Assembly (NCBI GenBank): GCA_002685535.1
Contig: NYXK01000186.1
Location: 75,591-136,741, forward strand
Reading direction: 5' to 3'
DNA: 61,151 nucleotides
Origin: Deltaproteobacteria bacterium
Lineage (GTDB): Bacteria; SAR324; NAC60-12
Shown here piece by piece: positions 9,345 through 20,505 of this stretch. The notes under the pieces were generated by a model. That model was not told the DNA's origin, did no database searches, and worked only from the letters and a program-made list of their open reading frames with translations. Positions within the stretch are counted from its first letter, which is position 1. Every line of letters begins with the position of its first letter. The translations under genes were made by a program, and so were the position numbers.

Positions 9345-12300
9345 ATGTTCCATCAACTTCGACTCGACTCCTGGATCGAGGACAAGATGCTGGACAACGG
9401 TGAAAACGGTGAGCTGCCAGCCGGCATGGACGATTCCATTTCTCCTTCTACAGAATTCAACGCCACGGAATTCAAGGCCAGCCTGAACGCTTGCTTGAAG
9501 TCAATCAGGAGCTCAGGTACTTTCGCGACCTTCGATCGCATGAGAAGTGCGCCTGATCCTGGCATTTACTTGAAGGACCCTGCTACTTCCATCTCACTCC
9601 CTTTGTCAGACGAAGATGCGCAGAAGATCAAGCTGGCTTGCAGCGCTGCATACAGCTCGGAAGGCGAGGCACTTTCCGTCGCTTCGAATGCTTGGGGAAT
9701 TACCTCAGGTAAACTTGAAGTTCAGAGTGAGGCGTGGAAGCAACGTCTCAGAGGCATCGTTATCACTGCATGTATTAACTTGGGTCTGTACGCGACTCGC
9801 GACAGGAGATTTTCCCGTACACTATTCGACTCTAGATCTGCTGAGATTTCCGCTGAGCTCTCCAAATTGGTGCTGTGCGAGCAGGGTGATCTGTCTGAGC
9901 CTAGCCAGTGGTGAGACTTCCATATATTCTCCGACAGGCACTCATTGATGCTCGCAGCTCCGAAGACGTTCCCGGCATATTTGCAACTCTTTCAATTGTG
10001 CTTCCAACAAATCATTCTGGCGGCGAAATCACGGTGATCCATGCAGGAGAAAAGAGGGTGTTTGATCCCTCGCCATACTCCAATACCGAAGCATCCTGGA
10101 CTGGCTGGTAATGAAGCGAGAATTCTCTGCGTTACAAGCTTCAGCTGACTAGTCAATAGCCTTGTGGACGCCTCATATGAGAATAAGCCAATTTTGACAG
10201 GTCGTCGATTGATCCTCAAATATAATCTCGTTCATGCTATAGACAAGTCCACTATATTGGCCGAGAAAGCCAGAGATGGCGCTCATGTCGCCCAACTCCG
10301 CAATTTATTCTCGAATTGGAAAAGAAATTTCCACAATGAGCAGTACCCACGAACGCTGGGCTATGTACTTGAACATTACTACACGAATTTCTGGGCAAGC
10401 TACAGTCTAACAGGTCGTGATCACCATGTCGGCTCCCATCTTCGAGATATTTGCGAAGAGTACGGACTCTCGCTCTACATTGCTGAAGTTGAGCTCGAGG
10501 TTTCGGGAGTCTGTTGTGATTATGACGAAAATGATGAAATTGAAAACTGGGAAGGAACTGATCCAGGATCTGTCGGATTCCACGCCTTCACCGGAGACCC
10601 TGATCGACACACCATCCTGAGAAAGGTCTATGACATGGATGGGAGACACATCGAGCAATGGCTTGATTTTGATGAGAAATACTTCGTGCAGCAGGATACA
10701 TTCGCAGGTGTCGATCCCGATGAGGAATATATGGATGTGGATCAAGAAGGCGACCCGGTTCTCACAGAAAATGGAGAAGTCACCCTGCATCACGTTTATC
10801 TCAGAACAGTAAGACTCCCGCATTGACTGTAGCACTACTCGAGCTGATTGCCTTGATGAAGATCGCACTTGTCATGCCCAAATATCACCGAGCCGAGTTT
10901 TTTGTAGGCCCCTACCTTGACACGGCAAGCAAATCTTACCAACGAGGCGAGAGAGCGACTCGAACACCAAAAGGCGTTGCTTCTATGGTTGAGGAATTGT
11001 CTAGTGATTTGGCTCATAGCCCAGGCAATCTTAGTATCTTGAGCGGCCTCGAGAAGATCTGTAAATTGGTAATCCGGCGGTCCCAAGAACTCATGGCCTC
11101 AGATGCATCATATCGCTGGAGTGAAGCTAGGACCAAACATAGCCCTTTCTTCTCTGGAGAACTCAGGATTCGGATATTGTTGACGTGTATCGACATTGGT
11201 AACAAAGAACTGTTTCTTGAAGCATACGATCTTTTCCAGGACAGATTGCCTATTTCATCCTTCAGGAATATTGGGGTGGCTGTTAGGCGGTTCAATTTAG
11301 AGTCAATGCTGCCGAAGTGAGTCTGTTCCAAATCCCAGAACGAGTGGTGCTAGAGCTGACTTGGTGCAGGACAATTGCTCGGATTTTGCAGTCCTCTCAC
11401 CAGCTCCAGACACAATTCGACATTCTACAGTCAATCTGGGCTGGTCTGACCGAGGAAGCTGATAGGCTGGAGACCGCGCCTGATAATGCTTTGAAGGGTT
11501 GGATTGGGGCCGCAATACATCAAGCAGTCGATCGAGACAACAATTACATGGGCTTCGCAGATCATGGACACGCTCTGGCCTGCTGTTGCAAAAAGTTGGC
11601 AAGCGTCGCACCCGACGACATACACAATAAGTGCGTACTATCGGTCGACCTATGAATCATTCTGACGTAATTGGACAGGTTTCTCCCTGCTATCAGGCGA
11701 CAGTTCGCCGACAAAGATAATGTCACAAGTACAGCCATGGCATTTCTAGCATCCGTGGCAGATGATGGAGCTACCGAGGCGCTACCTATGAATCTCGCGA
11801 ACGAAATATTCCTTTATATAGTCCCTGGACTTGCGGAACGGTTTAGCTTTGGCTATCATCAGTCTTGGGATTATTCTAAGAAGGAGACTCAACAAATCGA
11901 CCATTTCTTGGCGTTTTTCGACCGCAGCTACCAGCTTGGACTTCTGAGCGAACTCAATGTTATAGTCTCGGGGCTGACCTCTGAATCCATGGGTAATGGC
12001 GATATTAATATTACGCGATTTAACACCTACCTCCTACCGATGCTCAAGCGTCTAGCGGCCTGGCTCTTGGGCACCATGGTTCCTGCTCAGGGCTCGCCCG
12101 TTCAGGCACTGTTCCAAGGACTCTTGCCTGTCTACATCAAAAGATTCGTAAAAAAAGAACCCCGGCCACCTACAGACTGGACTCGACCAAAATCACCGGC
12201 ATATTGCTATTGCAGAGACCATGCTGCCTTCAACGAATTCCTACAAGACCCAAATCGGGAAATTGGCAGATTCGTCATGAGCATACGGCGGCAAAATCAT

Positions 12301-12672
12301 ATTCAAGCAGCAGTGGATAAGACCGAATTCTACACTGACATTGACCGCAGCGAGAGGAATCGTGCTCTCATTGTCATCAAGAATCATCAAAGACATTTCG
12401 TTGCTGATCACGAGGCATGGCAGAAGCGCAAAGACACTGCAGCAGCGAATATCAAAGATCTTGCCTCTGAAGCAGAGTTGAGAGCTTTACTTGGAGATCT
12501 TTATGATTCTGTCACGACTGCTACGATAACTGAAGAAAGTGAGGTAGTCGGTATAACACAAGTTGATCAGTCGCGGCCTCTTGAGAATGAAGTTGGAAGC
12601 TCACGGTCCTTTGGCAAGCGAAAGGGTACGAAGAGAAGATATGTCGAGTCGGATGATGAGGATGACGCCTAA
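9345..12672 (+). CDS. 2OG-Fe(II) dioxygenase-like protein, copy A (probably non-catalytic)
   Basis: Six exons: 9345-9910, 9958-10107, 10160-10808, 10862-11316, 11370-11630 and 11679-12672; about 1024 residues. Residues near 180-260 follow the P4H-like double-stranded beta-helix of a fungal 2OG oxygenase family: P-G-I-F-A-T-L, then GGE, then G-R-R-L-x-L-x-Y. From memory, active members have H-T-D ahead of PGxF and a distal H before the PV/PI...G-x-R segment. Here those positions read S-Q-C and Y (DASYENKP). All three metal ligands are therefore replaced, while the 2OG-contacting Arg remains. About 650 helical residues follow, then a short cysteine cluster (YCYCRDH), an FNEFL motif and an acidic tail with a basic KRKGTKRR run. 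It is a tandem paralogue of the next gene, with every intron at the same position and phase. The role is unknown; a scaffold or sensor is possible. Confidence 0.8.
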
Positions 12673-13200
12673 GGAACAGCTCTTCTGGTATGCATCAACG
12701 CTTGAGCATCAAGAGTTTGTGAAGACGCATGGTTGTTGCCAATTCGCTTCATCTATACTCTTGCTTTTTACGTGGGTCGCATAGTGAGCTGGTGCTTGGG
12801 AGGAGGCTGAAGAATTTACAGACGAATACCTCAGGACACAATTACGAGCAGATCACTTGCTAGCATAATTAATTTACAGGAATTTGCCATTACTTACCTG
12901 TCCATGTCCAGGGAATTCGAACCATGTCTCCGTAGAGCGGGAGGCGATGATAAAGCCATTTAGTTGTCCTCTGAGGTTACGAATCACTTCCTGTCCAGAG
13001 CCCTTCCTCACCAAACTGTGTGATCAAGAAGCACACCCTATATGAGTGTCTGCAAATTTCACGCCCAAAACTCAATTTCGTAAGTAAAGAGACATGTGAT
13101 GAGATCAGCTGACCGGACGCGAACAGTCGCGTCGTCCTTGGGAATCGCGTCACTCCATTTTCATCAACAGCGACATCTATTAGAACGGACACAGCAAGAG
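12673..13200. other. Intergenic between the two tandem paralogues
   Basis: About 530 bases. It holds the 3' UTR of copy A and the promoter of copy B. An in-frame ATG at 13096 could extend copy B by 35 residues, but the extension has no counterpart in copy A, so I place the start at 13201. Confidence 0.5.
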
Positions 13201-16200
13201 ATGTCTGATCTATCAAAACCAGCAGCCCTAGACCTCCGCGAAGGCCTCCTAGAGTGTCTCTCCAACATCGAACCTAGCGACACATCAAAACCATTCGCTA
13301 TCTCCAGCGCACTTCTGAACCCCATCAATCCCGGCATTGTGTTCACAGATGGACCCATTCTCGGATCCATTGGCCTTCCGCTCTCGGATAGAGATGCTGA
13401 AGTCATTCGAGCAGCTGGAACGCCGTTGCCCGTTCCCACAAACGTGAAAAGCGGCATGAACAATGCAGAGCCTGGAATTACCCCGCCAAAGCCAAATATC
13501 TGGGAGGTACCAGCTAGTATGTTCGCGCTGCGAAATCCGGCTTGGGATGGCTTGCTGAAATGGATCGTGAAGAATGTAGCAAAGGGATTGGGTGTTGATG
13601 CAATGGGCAATGCGGTTTCTGCGCAGTTGAGTAAGGTGTCAATGGTTGAGGAGGGGGCGATGGTGGAGCCGAGTCGGGAGTGAGTTTCTTGTCTATCATT
13701 TTGAAAATATACTTGAAGCTGAGTTTTATTTGTACTGATATCGAATAGAGGCGATCAGACGGCAGCTGTGCCTGGAATGTTCGGTACTTTGATCATCGCT
13801 CTACCTTCTTGGCATGAAGGCGGTGATGTCCTTATCACGAATGTGGGGAATCCGGAGACCAAAAGTTTTGGTACGGCGGAGACCTCGGGGTTTGATGCTA
13901 GTTATATTGCTTGGTAAGTATTTATAGATCTGGGTAAATTTGTGTGATTAGGAGAGGAGACTGATGCGTTTGGTGTGGCTTAGGTTCCACGATGTTACAC
14001 ACGCGCTGAAGCCCGTCACTGCTGGGCGAAGACTTACCTTAACGTATCACCTTGTGCATGAAAATTTGGGTCCAGATGTACTGGCTGCTAGTTCGAACAA
14101 GACGTTTGGGAAGCTGGATATGCTGTTCTCGTACTGGCACGCCAATGTACAGGAGGAAGTCCTTCACTTGGGTTACCTGCTCGATGGGAAGTATCGCAAG
14201 AACCCTGATTTATCGTTTGATATGTTGGAGGGTGCTGACAAGGAGACCGTCACTTATTTGCGAGACGCCGGTAGCAAGCATGGTGTTTGCATATACCTTG
14301 CGGAGCTAACGCGGTGGGTTGATCTTAATGATTACGACGATGACTGGGGCGCCGACGACAGCGATTGCATCGATCAAGAAAGCGCCTGCACTTATCTGAC
14401 TAATGTAGTTGAGCTAGACGGCACTCAAATCGCGCAGAATTTGTTCTTCGAGGATGATTTTCTGGTCCAAGAAGATGCATTCGAGGCCGTAGACTACGAC
14501 GAGCACCTCTACCAAGAATCGCGGGCGATCTACCATCGGACGGTATGGAAACTTGTCCTTGTTCCGACCTCCATCTAACTTTGAGCTCTAGGTCGTCCTC
14601 ATCATGCCCAAGGAGAATCGACTTCGTTGCTTCATGACACCCACGGGACCGGTTACCAGGACGAGCCCTTACGGTAGCTTCGTCACAGAGAAAGGCCCAC
14701 CGTATGTCCCGGATGTCACAGGCTGGATTAACCGGCTATCAGCGAAGCTCTTGACGGAATCAGGTGGTCCCGATGATCGAAATGACATAGAAGCGATCTG
14801 CCAAGGCGTGCTCCGAAGATTCCAAGAATGGAGGACTAAAAGCCCCAACGATCCAAAACCCCATCCCGATACGGACTTGGCTAGAGTGATCTCTGCATGT
14901 GTCGAGCATGATAAGAGAGATATGTTCTTGGAGGGCTTCGGTATGTGCCCTCCGAAGGTTTCATCGTCGATGTTCAGGTCTGTGGGAATTGCTCTTGTCC
15001 GTTGGCAATTAGAAGAACTCCTTCCGCAGTAAGTGGCCTTCTTTCCTCGCCATGACGCAACATCATGCACCGATACCTGGAGGAACTACTCAATTTCTCT
15101 TTTTAGCTGCTTCCATTAACCACTTTTCCAGGATATCACAGCATCTCTCGGCTCTCAGCCAGCTGTCCAGCCGCTTCGAAATCATCGAAGCTCTGAAAGC
15201 AGGTGTGGCAGAGGCATCCCAGAAAACTACCTACGATGACACCAGGTTTCAAGAATGGACGAGAAACGAGGCCGATAAGACGATTTGTGCACCAGCAGTT
15301 ATTGCGACTGGAATAACCTCTGCAAGTGATGGAGTGCTCCTTGCAAACCACTGTGTAACACTACCAACCTCAGACATGACGAACAAGTAAGAGACAGACC
15401 AGACTTACTGGAAGCACCCCTGCTGACATTGGGAAGGATACTGCCGGCAGTTAAGAGGAACGTAAAGTGTACATCGATGACAATTTCGTTCCAGCTAGCT
15501 ATATTCGAAGCCTCTGTGGATGGCAGCCTCTCACCAGATGCAGCGCGCGATATCTTTAGCGGAGTCATGTCAGAAATGCTTCCCGACTTTGGACTTCGGT
15601 CGCTGGGCTCTGTGACTCTCGAACAACCTCCGAATGAGGAACTTCCCAAGTGGAAGTCCAAGTGGCATCCACCACCCCTGCCAGTCATGGTCCCTACTCT
15701 GCAGCGAATCACCGACATTGCGAGCCTTCTTTGCCACTGCCAACTCCTTGGTCTGGACCAGCATCTAAGTGCTCTTATTTCGAAGTTGGCTACCGAAGCA
15801 AAGATGACGGGTGTCGGTGATTTCCCCTCCACCTTCTTGCCCTTCCTGAAAGCACTTGGAGCTTCTCTCAGAAAGTGGAACATCGAAGTCCAACACTCAG
15901 CCTTCCAAGGTCTCTTTCAACACGTCATGAGCACCTACATCGAGCGATACATCCAACAACCACCACCCATATTCAAAGACTGGACACGAGAAACCGTCAC
16001 CTGCAAGCCCGACTGCAAAGACTGCGAAAAGCTCAACGAGTTCCTCGCCAATCCTCACAAGCAAGCAGCAGACTTCCTCGGCGGCGCATCGCGCAGGGAT
16101 CACCTACAGGCTCAAGTCGCTGGCACAGGGATCGAAGCTGAGCAGAGAAGGAAATATGCTTCCGGATCTGCATATGCCTTGTTCTTGACGAAGAATCAGA

Positions 16201-16466
16201 GATATATTGAAATTGGTCGTAAGGCGTGGGAGAAGCGTGGCGAGGAGACTAGGAATAGTTTTCGGGATATTGAATCCGAAGCGAATCTCAAAGCGCTGCT
16301 TGGAGATGCTTATGCGGCTATCATCTCGGGGACTTTGCCTGAGCAGCGAGCGATGCATTATGTGCCTCCTTTGGGGACGAGTGCTAATACTGCGAATCGT
16401 TTGCCACCGCCAGGTCCGAGAGGAATCAAGAGAAAGTCCGTGGAGATGATCGTGATCGATGATTGA
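13201..16466 (+). CDS. 2OG-Fe(II) dioxygenase-like protein, copy B
   Basis: Six exons: 13201-13679, 13749-13913, 13984-14542, 14592-15028, 15132-15386 and 15437-16466; about 974 residues. The domain order matches copy A. The core is better preserved: V-P-G-M-F-G-T-L, LPSWHEGGD, and FHDVTHALKPV with the distal His kept, then G-R-R-L-T-L-T-Y. The proximal H-x-D is again absent: the aligned residues are S-R-E, next to the first intron. Iron binding by the usual facial triad therefore looks unlikely. The C-terminal part contains C-K-P-D-C-K-D-C followed by LNEFL, the counterpart of the cysteine cluster in copy A, and a conserved R-R-x-H-L motif. The five introns fall at the same positions and phases as in copy A, which shows tandem duplication. 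Sequence identity is modest, so the duplication is old or divergence was fast. Confidence 0.82.
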
Positions 16467-16609
16467 GTAGTCGGTAAACAAGAACCTAGTCTTTCCCGCA
16501 GTTTGTTTTGCTGTGTGTTATTTGGCGTCTTGTCTTTATTTTCTTTGTATTAATGACTTGGGTATCAAAGTTTACAAAACATTGGATTATATCCTCTCCT
16601 TTCAACTTT

Positions 16610-19600
16610 CTAGGCCACCTCCATCTCCGCAAAAAGCTCATCTCCATCTCTCCTCCTTTTATTCGGCACCGACGCCTCACCCGGCTGCACCGCATTCTTC
16701 GACGACGCCGTCGAGCACTTCGTACTCGCCCATCTATACGGCGTAGCGCAATACCCACGAGCCGTCCCATCCAGCTGGTCCTCCGAGCCTGGAAACGCCA
16801 TACAAGTACCACCCGTCGTCCCAGTTCCACAACTCATCCCAACGTACGGACACAAATTCACACAACCTGGGCGAGGGATTTTCTTCCCGGGAGTGAGCGT
16901 GCTACAATATGCGTAGTTGTTATCGCAGATCGTGTTTGGATTCGAGCAGAAGAGCGCAGAGGTGGTGGGGTTAACTTTGCATTTCTCTGCTCGAACTGGA
17001 CCCGTAGCCTTGACTTGATTACTGGTCTGTTTTGGTGCTGTCTTGGCGCCTTTCGCGGCTTCAATTCCTGGACCGGTATTGGAGTTGAAGATCCCATTGA
17101 TGATGGATCCCAGCTTTACTTCTGAAGTTTCGACTGCAGCTTGAGCAGGGAGGACTGATGCCGGCGGTAGCTTCGTATCAGTTGCATCGGTATTCGAATA
17201 CCCAGTCGACTCCTTGACGCACAGCTCTGGTTTGTTCCAAATTGCATCTGCTGCGTACTTCCACAGATTCGCGAAATTGATGACAGTGTCTGGCGTGAAG
17301 AAGATCCGGCAATCTGCCGCGTCGTACTGGAACTGGAGAGGTATTTCTTCCTTTTTCCTGACCTGATCTCGTAGGTTCAATGTCGCATATGTGATCTCGA
17401 CTTCTAGCGCTGTCGCGCGATCGGCTAGGAAATCAGCGGGTTGGTTGTTGAATTCGCGAATCGCCTGGGTGTCTGCAATATCGCTGTCGAGTTGAGTGTC
17501 AATTCCGTACGAGCGAACACCTCTAGTGAGTCTGCTTGGAGTTAGCATCGTAGGAATAGAAGCTATGAAGTCGGGTCTTTACCCAACAGCTTGCATTGGT
17601 CCATAACTTGGCCTGCCTCCGACTACGACCGTCTTCACTCCAGCCTCGTTGTGCATCATTTCGACAAACATGGAGCAAGTCGACGAACACACTCCGTCGG
17701 TAAGGATGACGATATCTTCAGCTGCGAACAACTGAGGCTTCTCAGTGATACTCTTATCGTATCCGGTGACGATAAAGCCGTCGGTATATGCTTCGAGAGC
17801 TAGGGAATCGAAGAGAGGATCTTCAAGATTGTATCGTTGCTGTACAATGTTAGCCGAGGTCAAACGCGTTCGGTTGCTGACATACTGTGGTGGTGAAACT
17901 GTCTCCATTAGACGCATGAGGACCGAAGAACTCTTCCCAGGATCCAAACAATTCGTTTGTGTCTGCATTCAGCCTTGTCGATGCCACCCACTCGTTGGCG
18001 TAGAGGTACGTATAATCATCATCGTCGCTTGGCAAAGTCTTGAAGTAATCTGTCATGGCTTTGCCCATGACATTCGCCGCTGGTTGTGCGCGGAGGCGAC
18101 TTCCGCCGTATGGGTCGATCTTTGGGAAGAAATGTCTGAAGGTATCAATACTATGATATGAACAGTTAGCAGCGGTCTGTCTCAGTGTTGAGGGATTGCA
18201 CTAACGCGAGTAAAGCATCACCACCAAAATTCCGCTGCAAGTCGATGACAACCTTCTTCATTCCTCTCGAATGAGCGGTACTAATGAAGCGTCCAACAAC
18301 AGAGGAGTACTCGTCCACCGTATCTCCGAACTCTTGAAAACTTGGAATACTTAGTACGGCGATATTGTCCGGCAGGAAATACCCAGATAGGAAGCCTCCA
18401 CCGAAAGTTCCGAGATTCTCTTGAGCAATATCTGGAGACGGGTATGCTGCATTGTTCCATGCCGTTGGGCTTGGAATAGCTGTTAAAGTTGCTGTCGGCG
18501 AAGTCTGGGACGAAGTCACGGCCGAACTTTCATCTTCTTCGTCTTCCTCGTCTTCTGGAAGCGGTTCTGGATCGTATGATGCGGGCCACCACCCAAGCAC
18601 GAAGGAGTTGTAGAAATCACCTCCTGTTTCCAGAGGTCCAGTCTCACCTGCAGACTACGAGTTAGTCAGTTCCCCGGATCGAGAATGCTCACTTACTATC
18701 ACCAAGAAATATTCCTTTCCACGGTGTAGTCACCGTCGTTTTATTCTCAAACCCTATCACAAGGTCTTCGCCTGGGTAGAAAGTCGATCCACCACCCCAG
18801 ATACTTGGCATGCCCTGGATGACCTGCGCAGGACTACTCATGAGCTGATTCCAGTCGGTATGGGATTCACGCCCTCCGATTGCATTCTCTGCTGCAAATC
18901 GAGTCAGGTAGTCGGTCACGTCCTGCCCGTCGAGTGTCACTATAGGGGATGGCTCCCAGGAGTTGCCATCTCTTTGGCTTTGGAATATGTCGGCTGTTGA
19001 GAGTCAGGACTTGCATTGGAATTCGAGGGGTGGCTGACATACCCGCGACGTAGACCTTTGGAAGCTCAATCCCATCTTCTGATACAGAAACTATTCTGTA
19101 ACTAGTACCGAAAGCGAACACACCCAAGATCCCAGAAGCAAGGTCGAAATGGTCATCGTGTGCAGAGTAGATCAACCTCTGTAGAGTTGCCTCAAACTCG
19201 TACTGATTCGCGAAAGCTCCAGTATCGATCTTCGTCTGGATCACATCGAGACCTCCAAGTAAATCAACTGGAGGTTGAAGATAGCTTGCAGGAGGGGCTT
19301 TCAGATGTGCCAGAGTGGACTGAAACTGGACCGAATCTTTATAGTATTTCAAGAAGCGAGACCCGACTGCGGGGTTGAAAGGAACTGAGGTGAGACACTC
19401 GTATACTTTGGAAGCTGGAAACTGGTTGACGGCTAAAGCAGATTTTAATGTCTTGTGCTGAGCTTGGGAGGGACTTTGACTTACTCGCATCTCGAACGAT
19501 ATCACCACATGCTGTGGACTGAGGCGGCGCTTCCCTTTTGACCTGAGACGCAGCGGACTTGGAGGAGGGTGCAGCCTGGGTTCCACTTGACAACAACACA

Positions 19601-19635
19601 CAAATGAGTGTATAAATGAGAAATGAGCACACCAT
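16610..19635 (-). CDS. Secreted S41-family serine peptidase (CPAF-like fungal type)
   Basis: Seven exons: 19635-19485, 19432-19043, 18993-18697, 18647-18206, 18150-17886, 17839-17583 and 17522-16610; about 904 residues. A signal peptide (MVCSFLIYTLICVLLSSG) leads into a prodomain with a conserved CGDIVRDA and YECLTSVPF. A PDZ-like segment contains the LDGQDV turn. An acidic low-complexity insertion (EDEEDEEDESS) follows. The tail-specific-protease core has VVIDLQRNFGGD and the nucleophile region LTDGVCSSTCSMF, Ser about 567-568. After the core is a Cys-rich C-terminal tail and a basic KRRR near the end. Family S41 proteins cleave peptide bonds with a Ser-Lys or Ser-His arrangement; which applies here cannot be read directly. 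The gene is head to head with the STAND-ankyrin gene. It is converging tail to tail with copy B, 143 bases away. Confidence 0.85.
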
Positions 19636-20505
19636 CGTGATCGAATAACGAAAGTAATGATCGACTTTGACGACATCCAGTGAAATAAAATGATGCCTAC
19701 GAGATATTATATACCGGAACACGAGACGGCACGTCTTTGAATGTCGAAGGAGTGCCCCAACCTCTTGTCATTGACCGCAGGCGGCCCAGGCACAGGACTT
19801 AAGGACCAGTGCAGGGAGAAACCGTGGCGGAGCATCGCTTTCCCAGAAGGATACCGCCTGTGGCGCCGTTAGGGCTGACGGGAAGCATGGGACGATTCAG
19901 GCTTGAAGTACTTGGGGGCCAAAACCACCCTCGCTGCATAAATTTGCACAGAAATTTGTGATTCATCATCTCTTAAAGTCCCCTGATAGAAGGCATATGA
20001 GGCTAATAGGTCCCAATACGGCGGAAAATGGCCGAAGCTGAGGCTCAAACCTCGCGGGCTGAGTTAAGCTTGCTTTGAGGTGGAGGGCATTCCCGAGCTG
20101 ATCCCCGTGATAGGCGGGCACCGAGCTAATTTTATCGATGAGGATCCCCATGTATCAGCCATCTGCACCTCGCCGTCGGAGCTGGGGTCTGGAGGTTCAT
20201 CTCATTAATTTCGACCAATCGTGATGAGATAGATGCATGTCAGGCGGCTACAAATATACAGGGCTGCGGCACAGCACACCAACATCAACACTCCACTGCT
20301 CCAGGCTTGAAATCCTAAAGAAGTGTTCTTGTCATACGTTGATCACGAAAACAATTCCAGCCACCCGGGTCGACCACGAACACGACCGAAACATCTTTTC
20401 TATCTCAATATCTACACTCTGGGGTTTGAACTATGGGTAGACGAGGTTCTGAAGCTTGACCAATTACCAGGATCGTCCTACAAGTTGTTTGTATAGACTG
20501 TAATC
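19636..20505. promoter_or_regulatory. Divergent promoter region between S41 peptidase and STAND-ankyrin genes
   Basis: An 870-base interval with no coding exon. It separates two head-to-head genes and could carry shared control elements. No defined factor site was recognised. Confidence 0.5.

Noticed and set aside
13096-13200. Earlier start for copy B of the 2OG-like pair
   Set aside because: The extra 35 residues have no counterpart in copy A, while the sequence from 13201 aligns with it.
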